The notes: generated by a model from the letters alone, not told the origin. A stretch of DNA of 64,000 bases from Oerskovia paurometabola (GCF_016907365.1 NZ_JAFBBV010000001.1:4262430-4326429); one strand, 5' to 3'; counted from the first letter of the stretch, positions 34,893 through 44,199 are shown. Translations and numbers: made by a program.

Positions 34893-35557
34893 GCCTCATC
34901 CGCGTGGCCCTCGTCGACGACCATCCCGTGTTCCGCATCGGGATGGCGGCGCTGCTCGACTCGCTCGAGGGCGTCCGCGTCGTGGCGCAGGCCGCGAGCG
35001 CCGCGGAGGCGCGTGACGTCCTGGGCGCTCCCGACGACCTGGACCTCGTCGTCATGGACCTCGACCTGGGCGACGGGTCGGGCGTCGAGCTCACGCGGGA
35101 CCTGGTGCGTTCCCGGCCGGACGTGCCGGTCCTCGTCATGACGATGCACGAGGACGACGACTCCGTCGCCGCCTGCCTGCGCGCCGGGGCCCGCGGGTAC
35201 CTCGTGAAGTCCGCGTCGCCGCACGAGGTCGAGCGGGCCGTGCGGGCCGTGGCGAACGGCGAGCTGATCCTGGCGCCGGGGGTCGTGGCGCGGGCCGTGG
35301 CGAACGTGCTCGGCGGCGGGTCGCGGGCTGCGGTGCCGTTCCCGCAGCTCACCGACCGCGAGCGCGAGGTGCTCGCGCTCGTCGCCGCGGGGCTCGACAA
35401 CACCGCGATCTCGCGGCGGCTGACCCTGAGCACCAAGACGGTCCGCAACTACGTCGCGGGCGTGCTCGCGAAGCTGTCGCTGCGTGACCGGGCCGCGGCG
35501 ATCGTGGCGGCCCGGGAGGCGGGCCTGGTCCCGGACCGGGCGACGTCGCCCCGCTGA
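34889..35557 (+). CDS. NarL/FixJ-type response regulator
   Basis: A 222-residue regulator. The receiver domain has the acidic pair D10-D11, the phosphoacceptor D57 (VVMDLDLGDG), Thr in VLVMTMHEDD and the conserved Lys in GYLVKSAS. The C-terminal LuxR helix-turn-helix is LTDREREVLALVAAGL through KTVRNYVAGVLAKL. It is translationally coupled to the kinase. The targets are unknown. A palindromic element follows at 35577-35631. Confidence 0.92.
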   Translation: MSLIRVALVDDHPVFRIGMAALLDSLEGVRVVAQAASAAEARDVLGAPDDLDLVVMDLDLGDGSGVELTRDLVRSRPDVPVLVMTMHEDDDSVAACLRAGARGYLVKSASPHEVERAVRAVANGELILAPGVVARAVANVLGGGSRAAVPFPQLTDREREVLALVAAGLDNTAISRRLTLSTKTVRNYVAGVLAKLSLRDRAAAIVAAREAGLVPDRATSPR

Positions 35558-35576
35558 GCCGGTGGCCTCCCCCGTC

Positions 35577-35631
35577 GAGTGCGTGATTCGGCTGCGACTC
35601 GCCGGGCGTGTCGCAGCGCAATCATGCACTC
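35577..35631. repeat. intergenic palindromic element between convergent genes
   Basis: The arms at 35577-35598 and 35610-35631 pair at 19 of 22 positions around an 11-nt loop. The right arm ends gcgcaatcatgcactc. It lies between converging stop codons and may act as a terminator; the AT-tolerant sequence in a GC-rich genome also suggests a REP-like element. Confidence 0.6.
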
Positions 35632-35709
35632 AACGCTCCGAGAAGCCGGCCCGACGGCGGAGCGCACCTTCCGCGTCGAAGGTGAGCCCCGGCGTCAGGC
35701 CGGGACCCG

Positions 35710-36765
35710 TCACGGGTGGACGAGGATCTTCACCGCGGTCTCGTTACGGCGGACCAGGGTGTCGAAGCCCTTGCTCACGAGGTCCTCGAGCGGGATCTTC
35801 GCCGTGATGAAGGGCGCGAGGTCGACCTTGCCCTCCTGGACGAGCCTGATCGTCTCGGCGTGGTCGCGCACGTAGGCGATCGTGCCGCGCAGGTCGATCT
35901 CCTTGAGGACGAGCTTGTGCATGTCGACCGCCGCGGGCTTGCCCCAGATCGACACGACCACGATCACTCCCGCGGGGCGGACCGCGTCGAAGAGCTGGTC
36001 GAGGACCGCGTTGACGCTCGTGCACTCGAAGGCCACGTCGACGCCCTTGCCGCCCGTGATCTCGCGGACGCGGGAGATGAGGTTGTCCTGCGTGGGGTCG
36101 ACGACGTGGTCGGCGACGCCCGTCTCACGGGCCTTGGTCTTCCGGGCCTCGGAGACCTCGGACATGATGACCGTGACGCCCTGGGCCTTGAGGACCGCTG
36201 CCGTGAGCAGCCCGATGGGGCCCGCACCGCCGACGAGCGCGACGTCTCCGGCCTTGGCGCCCGAGCGCACGACCGCGTGGTGCCCGACCGACAGGGGCTC
36301 GATGAGCGCGGCCTGGTCGAGCGGGATGTCGCCCACGGGGTGGACCCAGCGTCGGTCGACGACGACCTTCTCCGAGAGGCCGCCACCACCACCGGCCAGG
36401 CCGATGAAGCCCATCTTGACGCACAGGTGGTAGTTGCCGGCCTCGCACTGCGCGCACTCGCCGCACACGAAGTAGGGCTCGACGACGACCGACTCGCCGA
36501 TCGTCAGGTCGTCGACGCCCTCGCCCAGCGCGGTCACGGTCCCGGAGAACTCGTGCCCCATCGTGACGGGCATCTCCTCGTGCGAGAGCGGGTGGGGGTG
36601 GCCCGCCGCGGGGATGAAGATGGGGCCTTCGAGGTACTCGTGCAGGTCGGAACCGCAGATCCCGCACCACGCGATGTCGATCGCGACCGCGCCGGGGCGC
36701 AGCTCGGGGGCCGGGACCTCCTCGATGCGGATGTCTTGTCGTCCGTGGAAACGTGCAGCCTTCAT
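35710..36765 (-). CDS. zinc-dependent alcohol dehydrogenase, (R,R)-butanediol dehydrogenase-like
   Basis: A 351-residue medium-chain dehydrogenase. The catalytic zinc site is CGICGSDLH (Cys37) and the later GHEFSG; the structural zinc loop has four Cys (CGECAQCEAGNYHLC). The NAD-binding fold is VGGAGPIGLL. The motif CGICGSDLHEYLEGPIF is characteristic of 2,3-butanediol dehydrogenases, so acetoin/butanediol interconversion is the best guess; other polyol substrates are possible. GAGGAC lies before the ATG at 36765. Confidence 0.85.
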   Translation of the reverse strand: MKAARFHGRQDIRIEEVPAPELRPGAVAIDIAWCGICGSDLHEYLEGPIFIPAAGHPHPLSHEEMPVTMGHEFSGTVTALGEGVDDLTIGESVVVEPYFVCGECAQCEAGNYHLCVKMGFIGLAGGGGGLSEKVVVDRRWVHPVGDIPLDQAALIEPLSVGHHAVVRSGAKAGDVALVGGAGPIGLLTAAVLKAQGVTVIMSEVSEARKTKARETGVADHVVDPTQDNLISRVREITGGKGVDVAFECTSVNAVLDQLFDAVRPAGVIVVVSIWGKPAAVDMHKLVLKEIDLRGTIAYVRDHAETIRLVQEGKVDLAPFITAKIPLEDLVSKGFDTLVRRNETAVKILVHP

Positions 36766-37035
36766 GTCCTCGCCACGCCTTCTCTCGTTGGTCGCTGGGT
36801 TCCTGACAGGCGGCGTCGTTCGGGCCGCCCAGGTGCCCGGGGCACTTGCCACCATAGGCACGTGACCTGCGCGAAAACCCCGCCAAAGGTCCCGAATCGG
36901 ATGTGACATGGCCCTCGTCAGGGCGTCAGATCGAGGCGGTGCGCGGGCCGGCGACGCACCGTCCGGGCGGCGACGCGCGGAAGCGGCGTACCGCCCGAGC
37001 GGCTGGCGTGGGAGGCCGCCGGTACGTTGGGGACC
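36766..37035. other. divergent promoter region
   Basis: This 270-bp gap lies between the leftward dehydrogenase and rightward exonuclease genes. A near-perfect 6-1-6 palindrome (gtgcccggggcac, 36833-36845) lies just downstream of a minus-strand TATGGT (36856-36851) and might be an operator for the dehydrogenase. No coding frame is credible. Confidence 0.4.
37023..37028 (+). promoter_or_regulatory. -10 element, leaderless promoter of exonuclease gene
   Basis: TACGTT ends 7 nt before the ATG at 37036. Confidence 0.5.
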
Positions 37036-38091
37036 ATGACGGACCCGGCGACGCCCGCTCCCCTGCGCGACACCCAGCTCCCCGGCAGCGGCGGCCTGCT
37101 GCTCCTCGACTCCGCGTCGCAGTACTTCCGCGCGTTCTTCGGCGTCCCGGACTCGGTCAAGGCCCCGGACGGCACGCCCGTCAACGCGGTGCGCGGCTTC
37201 CTCGACACCATCGCGGTGCTCGTGGCCGAGCGCCGGCCCGCGCGCCTCGTGGCCTGCTGGGACGACGACTGGCGGCCCGCGTTCCGCGTCGACGCCATCC
37301 CGTCCTACAAGGCCCACCGCGTCGCGACCGAGGTCCCCGGCACCACGGGCATCGAGGAGGTGCCCGAGGCCCTGACCGCACAGGTCCCGATCATCGTCGA
37401 CGTCCTCGCGGCCCTCGGCGTCGCGCGGGTCGGGTGCCCCGGCTACGAGGCGGACGACGTGATCGGCACGCTCGTCGAGCGCGAGTCGGTCCGGCGGCGC
37501 GTCGTGCGCGAGGCGGGCGGGGAGCCCGGGGCGGGCGGCGCCGTCGGGCCCGCGTCACCCGACGGTGGGCCGGTCGAGGTCGTCACGGGCGACCGCGACC
37601 TGTTCCAGCTCGTCGACGACGACGTGCCCGTGCGCGTCCTGTACACCGCGCGCGGCCTCAAGAAGCTCGACGTCGTGGACGTCGAGCGCCTGGCCGAGCG
37701 CTACGGCGTGTCGTCGGGCCAGGCGTACGCGGACATGGCCGCGCTGCGCGGCGACCCGAGCGACGGCCTGCCGGGCGTCGCGGGCATCGGGGAGAAGACC
37801 GCGGCGGGCCTGCTGGCCCGGTACGGCGACCTCGCGGGCATCCTGCGCGCGCGCGACGAGGGCGACAAGGGCCTGAGCCCCACGCAGCGGCGCCGGCTCA
37901 CCGAGGCCGCGGACTACCTGGCCGTCGCGCCGCTCGTGGTCCAGGTCGCGCGCGACGCGCCCGTCCCCCCGGTGCCCGACGGCGTCCCGTCCGCCCCCGC
38001 GGACGCTGCGGCTCTCGACGAGCTCGCCGCGCGGTGGGGGCTGCGGTCGAGCGTGGACCGGGTCCTGGAGGCGTTCGCGTCGGTGCGGTGA
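37036..38091 (+). CDS. 5'-3' exonuclease (PolA N-domain-like, flap endonuclease family)
   Basis: A 351-residue stand-alone 5'-3' exonuclease. The metal-binding acids are in LLLLDSASQYFRAFFG, ACWDDDWRPAFR, GYEADDVIGTL and VVTGDRDLFQLV, and the helix-hairpin-helix is in DGLPGVAGIGEKTAAGLL. It probably removes RNA primers or flaps, beside PolA. An insertion of about 20 residues lies after the EADD motif. The ATG at 37036 fits the leaderless promoter; a TTG three codons earlier lies inside the -10 element. Confidence 0.9.
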   Translation: MTDPATPAPLRDTQLPGSGGLLLLDSASQYFRAFFGVPDSVKAPDGTPVNAVRGFLDTIAVLVAERRPARLVACWDDDWRPAFRVDAIPSYKAHRVATEVPGTTGIEEVPEALTAQVPIIVDVLAALGVARVGCPGYEADDVIGTLVERESVRRRVVREAGGEPGAGGAVGPASPDGGPVEVVTGDRDLFQLVDDDVPVRVLYTARGLKKLDVVDVERLAERYGVSSGQAYADMAALRGDPSDGLPGVAGIGEKTAAGLLARYGDLAGILRARDEGDKGLSPTQRRRLTEAADYLAVAPLVVQVARDAPVPPVPDGVPSAPADAAALDELAARWGLRSSVDRVLEAFASVR

Positions 38092-38102
38092 GCTCTCCAT
38101 GG

Positions 38103-38132
38103 TTGACACCGCTGTCATCGGTGCAGGATCGT
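38103..38132 (+). promoter_or_regulatory. promoter of PfkB sugar kinase gene
   Basis: A consensus -35 TTGACA (38103-38108), an 18-nt spacer and -10 GATCGT (38127-38132) lie 35 nt before the ATG at 38168, leaving a short leader with a ribosome site. Confidence 0.65.
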
Positions 38133-38167
38133 ACGGTGACGCCGCCCCCGACCGGCCTGGAGCCCTG

Positions 38168-39109
38168 ATGCCCTCTCACGCCCCGCACGTCCTCGTCGTC
38201 GGCGAGGCGCTCGTCGACGAGGTCCGACGTGCCGACGGCACGACCGCCGAGCACCCCGGCGGCAGCCCCGCGAACGTCGCGCTGACCCTCGGCCGCCTCG
38301 GGCGCGACGTCCGGCTCGCGGCCCACCTCGGCCGCGACGAGCACGGCGACACGATCCGCGACTGGCTCGCCGACTCGGGCGTCGCCCTCACCCCCGGGTC
38401 CGACGGCGCAGCCGCCACGAGCGTCGCGCGCGCGGTCCTCGACGGGTCGGGGGCCGCGACGTACGACTTCGCGATCACGTGGGACCTGGCCCCCGGCACC
38501 CGGGCGACCGGCTCGACGCTCGCCGTCCACACCGGGTCGATCGCTGCGGTCCTCGAACCCGGTGCGACCGCGGTCCACGACCTCGTCCTCGCCGCGCGCG
38601 AGCACGCGACCATCACCTACGACCCGAACGCCCGACCCAGCCTCATGGGCACCCCCGAGGCCGCGCTCACCCGGATCGAACCTCTCGTCTCCGCTGCGGA
38701 CGTGGTCAAGGTCAGCGACGAGGACGTCGAGTGGCTCTACCCGGGCACCGACCCCGTGGAGGTCGCGCACCGGTGGGCAGGGGTCTCCGGCGCAGATCGC
38801 GGACCAGCGGTCGTCGTCGTGACGTTCGGCGGCGAGGGGGCCGTCGCGGTGTGCGCGGCGGGCGAGGTCCGGGTCGCGGCACCGCGGGTCGAGGTCGTGG
38901 ACACCGTGGGCGCGGGCGATACCTTCATGGGGGCGCTCATCGACGGGCTGTGGGACCGGGATCTCCTGGGCGGCGACCGGCGCGACGCGCTCCGGGCCGT
39001 CGACCTCGACGTGCTGGCCGCGGTGCTCGAACGATGCGTCGCGGCCGCCGCGATCACGGTCTCGCGCGCGGGTGCGAACCCGCCGCGACGGGACGAGCTC
39101 ACGAGCTGA
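38168..39109 (+). CDS. PfkB family carbohydrate kinase (fructokinase-like)
   Basis: A 313-residue ribokinase-fold sugar kinase. The N-terminal signature is GGSPANVALTLGRLG at about 33-47, and the C-terminal one, with catalytic Asp, is DTVGAGDTFMGALIDGL at about 245-261. Fructose is the likely substrate but the family also uses ribose, adenosine and other sugars. GGAG lies 8 nt before the ATG. The gene stands alone with its own near-consensus promoter. Confidence 0.9.
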   Translation: MPSHAPHVLVVGEALVDEVRRADGTTAEHPGGSPANVALTLGRLGRDVRLAAHLGRDEHGDTIRDWLADSGVALTPGSDGAAATSVARAVLDGSGAATYDFAITWDLAPGTRATGSTLAVHTGSIAAVLEPGATAVHDLVLAAREHATITYDPNARPSLMGTPEAALTRIEPLVSAADVVKVSDEDVEWLYPGTDPVEVAHRWAGVSGADRGPAVVVVTFGGEGAVAVCAAGEVRVAAPRVEVVDTVGAGDTFMGALIDGLWDRDLLGGDRRDALRAVDLDVLAAVLERCVAAAAITVSRAGANPPRRDELTS

Positions 39110-39114
39110 GGTCG

Positions 39115-39215
39115 TGCCCGCCGACGGTGACGTACCTGCCCGCCGACGGTCACCCTCGGCGGGCACGGGTGGTCACCCGCGGCGGCCCAACCGGTCACCC
39201 TCGGCGGGCACACGC
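39115..39215. repeat. cluster of GC-rich intergenic repeat units
   Basis: Several units of tgcccgccgacggtgacg or its complement follow each other; two face each other as tgcccgccga (39137-39146) and tcggcgggca (39156-39165), a perfect 10-bp stem. They lie between the converging kinase and ABC ATPase genes. Similar units occur at 21130-21170 and 44445-44480. Confidence 0.65.
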
Positions 39216-39222
39216 GTCACCG

Positions 39223-39963
39223 TCACGCCGCCCCGATCGCCTCCTCGACCCCCAGCTCGAGCAGCAGCCGCCGCCGGAAGTCCCCGAACCCCGGCACCCC
39301 GCGGCGTCGCGGCCGGTCGAACGGCACCTCGAGCTCGACCCCGACCTTCCCGTCCTGGAGCACGGCCACGCGGTCGGCGAGCAGGATCGCCTCGTCGACG
39401 TCGTGTGTCACGAGCAGCACCGCGGGCTGGTGCTCGTGACACAGCTCGGCCACGAGGGCCTGCATCCTGATGCGGGTCAAGGCGTCGAGCGCCGCGAACG
39501 GCTCGTCGAGCAGCAGCAGCCGGGGGTTGCGCACGAGCGCCCGGGCGAGCGCGACGCGCTGCGCCTCGCCCCCGGACAGGGTCGTGGGCCACGCGGCCTC
39601 GCGCCCGCCGAGGCCGACCTCCACGAGTGCTGCCGAGGCGGCCGCGCGCCGGTCGCGCGTGGAACGCTGCCCGAGGATCACGTTGGACCCGACGCGCTTG
39701 GACGCCACGAGCCGCGGCTCCTGGAACACGACGGTCCGCTCGGCGGGGGCCTCGACGGTCCCGGTGTCGTGCTCCTCGAGCCCGGCGAGGATGCGCAGCA
39801 GCGTCGTCTTGCCGGAGCCGCTGGCGCCGAGCAGCGCGACGAACTCGCCCGGACGCAGCGTCAGGGAGAAGTCGGAGAGGATGGTCCGGTCGCCGTACGA
39901 CTTCCCGACGTTCTCGACCCGGACGGTCGGTGAGGCGAGGTCCGGCACGGTCGGTGCGCTCAT
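39223..39963 (-). CDS. ABC transporter ATPase, sulfonate/nitrate type
   Basis: A 246-residue SsuB/TauB-like ATPase. Walker A is GASGSGKTTLL, the signature is LSGGEAQRVALARAL, Walker B is LLLLDEPFAALD and the H-loop is LLVTHDVDEA. It overlaps the permease stop by ATGA. It powers the uptake system encoded by the two genes before it. It is the last gene of the five-gene operon. Confidence 0.92.
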   Translation of the reverse strand: MSAPTVPDLASPTVRVENVGKSYGDRTILSDFSLTLRPGEFVALLGASGSGKTTLLRILAGLEEHDTGTVEAPAERTVVFQEPRLVASKRVGSNVILGQRSTRDRRAAASAALVEVGLGGREAAWPTTLSGGEAQRVALARALVRNPRLLLLDEPFAALDALTRIRMQALVAELCHEHQPAVLLVTHDVDEAILLADRVAVLQDGKVGVELEVPFDRPRRRGVPGFGDFRRRLLLELGVEEAIGAA

Positions 39964-40865
39964 GGCTTTCTCCCGAGTCGCTTGTAGGGCAGCAGGACGC
40001 GTTCGAGGAGCCGCACGACCAGGTCGACCGACAGCCCCCACACCGCGTAGATCAGGACGCACACGACGAGCACGTCCATCTGGAAGTACTGCTGCGCGGA
40101 GACCATGAGGAACCCGATGCCGCGCGGCGCGTTGGACATCTCCGCGACGATCAGCGCGAGCAGCGACACCGACAGGGACACCCGCAGGCCGACGAGGACC
40201 GACGGGATGGCTTCGGGCAGGATCACGTGCCGTACGAGCCCCAGCCCCCGCAGCCCGAACACCTTGCCCGCCTCGAGGATCTTGCGGTCGACGTTGCGCA
40301 CGCCGCTGTGGGTGTTGAGGTAGAGCGGGAACAGCGCAGCGGCCGCGATGATGATGATCTTGGGTCGTTCGTCGATCCCGAACCAGAGGATGAGCAGCGG
40401 CGCGATCGCGAGGAACGGGATCGTCCGCAGCATCTGGAGCGTGGGGTCGAGGAGCTGGTCGCCCAGGCGGAACAGCCCCGCGACGACGCCGAGCGTGAGC
40501 CCCAGCAGTCCGCCGATCGCGAAGCCCACGGCCACGCGCCCGAGCGACACCGACAGGTTCTCCCACAGCACGCCCGTGGAGACGAGCTCGACGAACGCGT
40601 CGGCGACCTGCCAGGGGGCGGGGAACTGCTTCTCGTCGATCCACCCTTGCGCCGAGCCCAGGAACCAGAGCGCGAGGATCGCGGTGGGCACCGAGGCGCG
40701 CAGCAGCACGTCGCGCGGCGAGCGCTTCCGCCTGCCCGACGACGTCGCGCCCCTCCGCGCCCCGGCCGCACCCGTGGCGGTGGCCGGCACCGTAGCGGCG
40801 GCTGTCGCTGCAGCGACCGGGGGCGCCTCCGCGGGGGCGCGCGACGTCGTCGTGCCGGCGGTCAC
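39960..40865 (-). CDS. ABC transporter permease, sulfonate/nitrate type
   Basis: A 301-residue permease with six membrane helices after a 50-residue Ala/Thr-rich lead. The EAA loop is EAGKVFGLRGLGLVRHVILP. The family is that of SsuC, TauC and NrtB-type importers. The GTG at 40865 overlaps the binding-protein stop (GTGA). The disordered lead is unusually long for the family. Confidence 0.9.
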   Translation of the reverse strand: MTAGTTTSRAPAEAPPVAAATAAATVPATATGAAGARRGATSSGRRKRSPRDVLLRASVPTAILALWFLGSAQGWIDEKQFPAPWQVADAFVELVSTGVLWENLSVSLGRVAVGFAIGGLLGLTLGVVAGLFRLGDQLLDPTLQMLRTIPFLAIAPLLILWFGIDERPKIIIIAAAALFPLYLNTHSGVRNVDRKILEAGKVFGLRGLGLVRHVILPEAIPSVLVGLRVSLSVSLLALIVAEMSNAPRGIGFLMVSAQQYFQMDVLVVCVLIYAVWGLSVDLVVRLLERVLLPYKRLGRKP

Positions 40866-41869
40866 TCGACGCCCCACGTGCTGACGTCGAACGCCTTCGG
40901 GGCGGCGCCGGAGCTGACGAGGAAGTCGAGGGTCGACTGCACGGTCGCCAGCCCGTCGGGGTCGATCGCCTGGGTGCCGTACTGCCAGAGCTCGGCCTCC
41001 TTGACGACCTCGACGGGTGAGCCCGTGGCATCGAAGACCCACTGGGCGTACGCGTCGTGGTCGGCCTCGATCTTGGCGACGCCGGCCTCGGTGACCTCCC
41101 AGACCGCCGCGGCGAGCTCGGGGTTCGCCTCGTAGGTCTCGCGCGAGGTGAGCGAGACGCTCGTCGCGAGCAGGTCGGGGTCGTCGACGCTCGCCTTGGA
41201 CAGGACCGGGAAGTCGTTCTGCAGGCGCCAGATCCCGGCCGTGGTCGCGGGGACGGGCACGGCGTCGATGTCGCCGCGCTGGAGCGCGGGCAGGGCGTCG
41301 GCGAACAGGAGGTTGACGAGCTCGACGTCGCCCAGGACTCCGGCGCGCTCGAGGACCGCGCGGCCGTACTTGTCGAAGTTGGAGCCGAACTGGAGCCCGA
41401 CCTTCTTGCCCGCGAGCTGGTCGATGGTCGTCACGCCACCGGTCTTGGTGAGGAACCAGATGTCGGAGGACGGCTTGGCGATGACGAGCGCGGGGACGTC
41501 GAGGCCGCTCGCCTTGGCCTGCGTGGCCGGGGTGTCGCCGATGAAACCGACCTGGATGTCGCCCGTCTGGAGGGCCTGGACCACGGGCGGCCCGTTGTTG
41601 AACCCGACGAAGCCCTCGTACTCGAAGCCGTGCTCGGCGAGGATCGCGTCGGCGATCCCGGTCTCGACCGCGTACCCGAACGGCCCGGTCGCCACGGGCG
41701 TCTTGCCCGCGACGCCGTTCCAGGGGCCGCCCGTGGTCAGGGACGTGAGCTCGACGGCTGCGTCCGACCCGTCGCCCGACGGCGTCGCGGCCTCCGACGT
41801 CGAGCACGCCGCGAGCGCGGTGACGAGGACGAGCGACGCCAGGGCGGCGAAGGTGCGGTTCCGGCTCAT
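40862..41869 (-). CDS. ABC transporter substrate-binding lipoprotein, SsuA/TauA/ThiY type
   Basis: A 335-residue lipoprotein with signal peptide and lipobox LAAC (Cys22). The fold pattern (FVGFNNGPPVVQALQTGDIQ, then the VGFIGDTPAT loop and GKKVGLQFGSNF) is that of NMT1/SsuA-type binding proteins for alkanesulfonates, taurine or related compounds. AAGGAG lies before the ATG. The substrate cannot be told from the sequence. Confidence 0.88.
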   Translation of the reverse strand: MSRNRTFAALASLVLVTALAACSTSEAATPSGDGSDAAVELTSLTTGGPWNGVAGKTPVATGPFGYAVETGIADAILAEHGFEYEGFVGFNNGPPVVQALQTGDIQVGFIGDTPATQAKASGLDVPALVIAKPSSDIWFLTKTGGVTTIDQLAGKKVGLQFGSNFDKYGRAVLERAGVLGDVELVNLLFADALPALQRGDIDAVPVPATTAGIWRLQNDFPVLSKASVDDPDLLATSVSLTSRETYEANPELAAAVWEVTEAGVAKIEADHDAYAQWVFDATGSPVEVVKEAELWQYGTQAIDPDGLATVQSTLDFLVSSGAAPKAFDVSTWGVE

Positions 41870-41920
41870 GAGGGGGCTCCTTGGAGGGTGGTCGGGATGC
41901 TGTCGTGGTGCGGGGTCTCG

Positions 41921-42352
41921 TCAGGGACGGGACCGGAGGGTGCGGCCCGGGGCGAGCACGGCCGCGCGGTGGTAGTCGACGTCGGACGCGAGGACCGCGC
42001 CCGGCTCCCCTGCGCGGGGGTCGTTGGTGGCGCGCGTTTCCCCGGGGTCGCCCTGGCCTCGCGGAGCCCGCCGCCACCCGACCCGGTCCCGGTACAGGCC
42101 CAGGAGGTCGCGGTCGAGCAGGTCGGCCTCGTCGAGGAACGGCGAGCCTGCGGGTTCGGGCGTGCGCGACGGGGACACGAAGATCGCGTCCTCGGGGCAG
42201 TACGCCTCGCACTGGAAGCAGGTCTGGCAGTCGGAGTGCCGTGCGATGGTCGGCACGCCGCCGTCGGCGGCGGGCTCGAAGACGTTGGTCGGGCAGATCC
42301 GCACGCAGATGTCGCACGACGTGCAGCGCGCGGCGTTCAGGATCTCGATCAT
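41921..42352 (-). CDS. 2x[4Fe-4S] ferredoxin-like protein, flavoprotein partner
   Basis: A 143-residue protein. The first half is a bacterial-type ferredoxin with two full Cys sets: C10, C13, C16, C20 and C42, C45, C48, C52 (CTSCDICVRIC and CQTCFQCEAYC). The last 85 residues are a tail without Cys. It resembles the beta subunit that pairs with AprA-type flavoproteins. The ATG overlaps the flavoprotein stop by ATGA; it likely passes electrons to or from that FAD. Confidence 0.9.
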   Translation of the reverse strand: MIEILNAARCTSCDICVRICPTNVFEPAADGGVPTIARHSDCQTCFQCEAYCPEDAIFVSPSRTPEPAGSPFLDEADLLDRDLLGLYRDRVGWRRAPRGQGDPGETRATNDPRAGEPGAVLASDVDYHRAAVLAPGRTLRSRP

Positions 42353-44199
42353 GACGCCTCCTCGGTCCGGGTCGGTGGGGTGGGAGCGGCGTACGGCGCC
42401 CCGGCGTCGCCGGTCACGGGCGGCTCCGGGTCCGGCAGCACCCACAGGTCGCGCAGCCCGCCCGTGAGCAGACGGCGGGTCTGCTGGGGGTCGGTGTCGG
42501 GGAAGTCGGTGCGCGTGTGCATGCCACGGGTCTCGGTGCGGTGGAGCGCGGTCCGGTCGGCCCAGCGGGCCATCGCGAGCATGCCCGCGGTCTCGCGCGT
42601 GCGGATCGCGTCGGCGCCGCGCACGTCCGACGGCACGAGCTCGGTCCCCGCGCGGTCCCACAGCTCGTCGAGCGTGTCGAGGGAACGCACGAGGCCGTGG
42701 TGGTGGCGGAAGGCCGACTTGTCGATGGGCAGCATCTCGTCACGGACCGCGGCGGTGATCTCGCGCCACGCCCCCTCCCTGGCCGGGGCCGAACGCAGGC
42801 GGTGCGCGCCGCCGTCGGGCCGGAGACCGAGCGTGCCCGTGGGGTCGAGGCGCTGCCCGCGGGACGACGGGTCGCGGTCCGCGGCCAAGGCGGACGCCGC
42901 CCGGCCCGACCACGTGCCGGACGCCACGGCCCACGCCAGGTTCGGGCCGCCCGCGCCGGTCGCCGCGCCGACCACGCGGTCTCGCGCCGCGACGTCGCCC
43001 GCCGCGTACAGCCCGGGGACGCCGGTCCACGCGTCACGGTCGAGCACGTGGACCCCGCCCGTGCCGCGCACCGTGCCCTCCTGGACCCAGTCCATGGGGA
43101 AGCGCTCGGTGAACGGGTCGACGCCCAGCTTGTCCGTGACCATGAAGAAGTTCGGCATGGCGGCGCGCAGGGTCGGGCGGACCTCGGGCGGGAACTGGGT
43201 GAACTGGGCCGTGATCGTGCCGCGCAGCGACGCGCCGAGCAGCTCGGCGCGACTCTTGTGCAGGTTCTCGTAGGCGATGGGGACGCCCTCGTGGTCCCAG
43301 TAGGAGGCCGTGACGAAGAAGCCGTTCTTGTCCATCGAGGTGCCGAACGGGACCATGCCGTAGAAGTTGGAGAACTCCATGCTCGACAGGTGCGCGCCCA
43401 CCTCGGCGGCCATCAGGTGGCCCTCGCCCGTGTTGACGTCGCCGCCCAGGGAGTGCGACTTCCAGGTGGTCCCGCCCGTCGCGAGCACGACGGCACCGCT
43501 CGCCACCCGCCACGCGCGCCCGGTCTGGCGCTGGTAGCCCTGGGCGCCCGAGACGACGCCCGCGCCGTCGACCAGGAGCTCGAGCGCGGGGCTGTGGTCG
43601 AGGACCGTGACGCCGTTCTTCTTGACCTTGCCGCGCAGGAAGCGCAGGTAGTCCGGGGACGAGCCGGAGAACGACCGCTCGCCGGGGCGGCGCGCGAAGG
43701 GGTTCGCGACCGGGGCGGGGCCGCCGGCTCCGCCGCGGGCGCCGGTGCCTGCGGGGCGCGAGCGGCGCGTGCGCTCGTACCCCCAGCCCTCGATGAGCGC
43801 GGTGCGGTACCAGGCCTCGTCGAGGACGTCGTTGGTCCAGTCACGGTCGGTGAGGTACCCGCCCTGCTGCTCGCGCGGCGTGATCTCCTCGTCGCGGCGC
43901 TCGGCGTCCGGCGGGACGAGCCAGTGCCCGACGCCGGCCGTCGCCGCGACACCGCTCGTGCCGCAGTAGCCCTTGTCGACCAGGACGACGCTCGCGCCCT
44001 GCTCGGTCGCGGCGATCGCGGACCAGGTCGCGGCCGGGCCGCCGCCGATCACGAGGACGTCGGCGTGCAGGAGCAGGTGCTCTGCGGAGTCCTCGACGAG
44101 GGCAGGTCGGGGGGCACGGTGCGTGCGTCGGTGTGCTCCGGGACCCGCGGAGGCGCGGGAGACCGAAGGAGAGCGGGGGGAGGCAGAGGGCACAACCAT
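42349..44199 (-). CDS. FAD-dependent oxidoreductase, AprA / fumarate reductase flavoprotein-like
   Basis: A 616-residue flavoprotein. The dinucleotide fold is ADVLVIGGGPAATWSA at about 46-61, and the second FAD motif is GVPGLYAAGDVAA. The arrangement TYSSME-like HLSSMEFSNF and DWVQEGTVRGTGGV is that of the fumarate reductase / adenylylsulfate reductase alpha family, but I see no match to the succinate-site residues of true fumarate reductase. With the ferredoxin and ABC importer it probably reduces or oxidises the imported substrate. The ATG at 44199 has no strong ribosome site and the first 40 residues are Ser/Pro-rich, so the start may be later. Confidence 0.85.
   Translation of the reverse strand: MVVPSASPRSPSVSRASAGPGAHRRTHRAPRPALVEDSAEHLLLHADVLVIGGGPAATWSAIAATEQGASVVLVDKGYCGTSGVAATAGVGHWLVPPDAERRDEEITPREQQGGYLTDRDWTNDVLDEAWYRTALIEGWGYERTRRSRPAGTGARGGAGGPAPVANPFARRPGERSFSGSSPDYLRFLRGKVKKNGVTVLDHSPALELLVDGAGVVSGAQGYQRQTGRAWRVASGAVVLATGGTTWKSHSLGGDVNTGEGHLMAAEVGAHLSSMEFSNFYGMVPFGTSMDKNGFFVTASYWDHEGVPIAYENLHKSRAELLGASLRGTITAQFTQFPPEVRPTLRAAMPNFFMVTDKLGVDPFTERFPMDWVQEGTVRGTGGVHVLDRDAWTGVPGLYAAGDVAARDRVVGAATGAGGPNLAWAVASGTWSGRAASALAADRDPSSRGQRLDPTGTLGLRPDGGAHRLRSAPAREGAWREITAAVRDEMLPIDKSAFRHHHGLVRSLDTLDELWDRAGTELVPSDVRGADAIRTRETAGMLAMARWADRTALHRTETRGMHTRTDFPDTDPQQTRRLLTGGLRDLWVLPDPEPPVTGDAGAPYAAPTPPTRTEEAS

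Noticed and set aside
37027..37035. TTG as start of the exonuclease gene
   Set aside because: It overlaps the -10 element TACGTT; the ATG at 37036 fits better.
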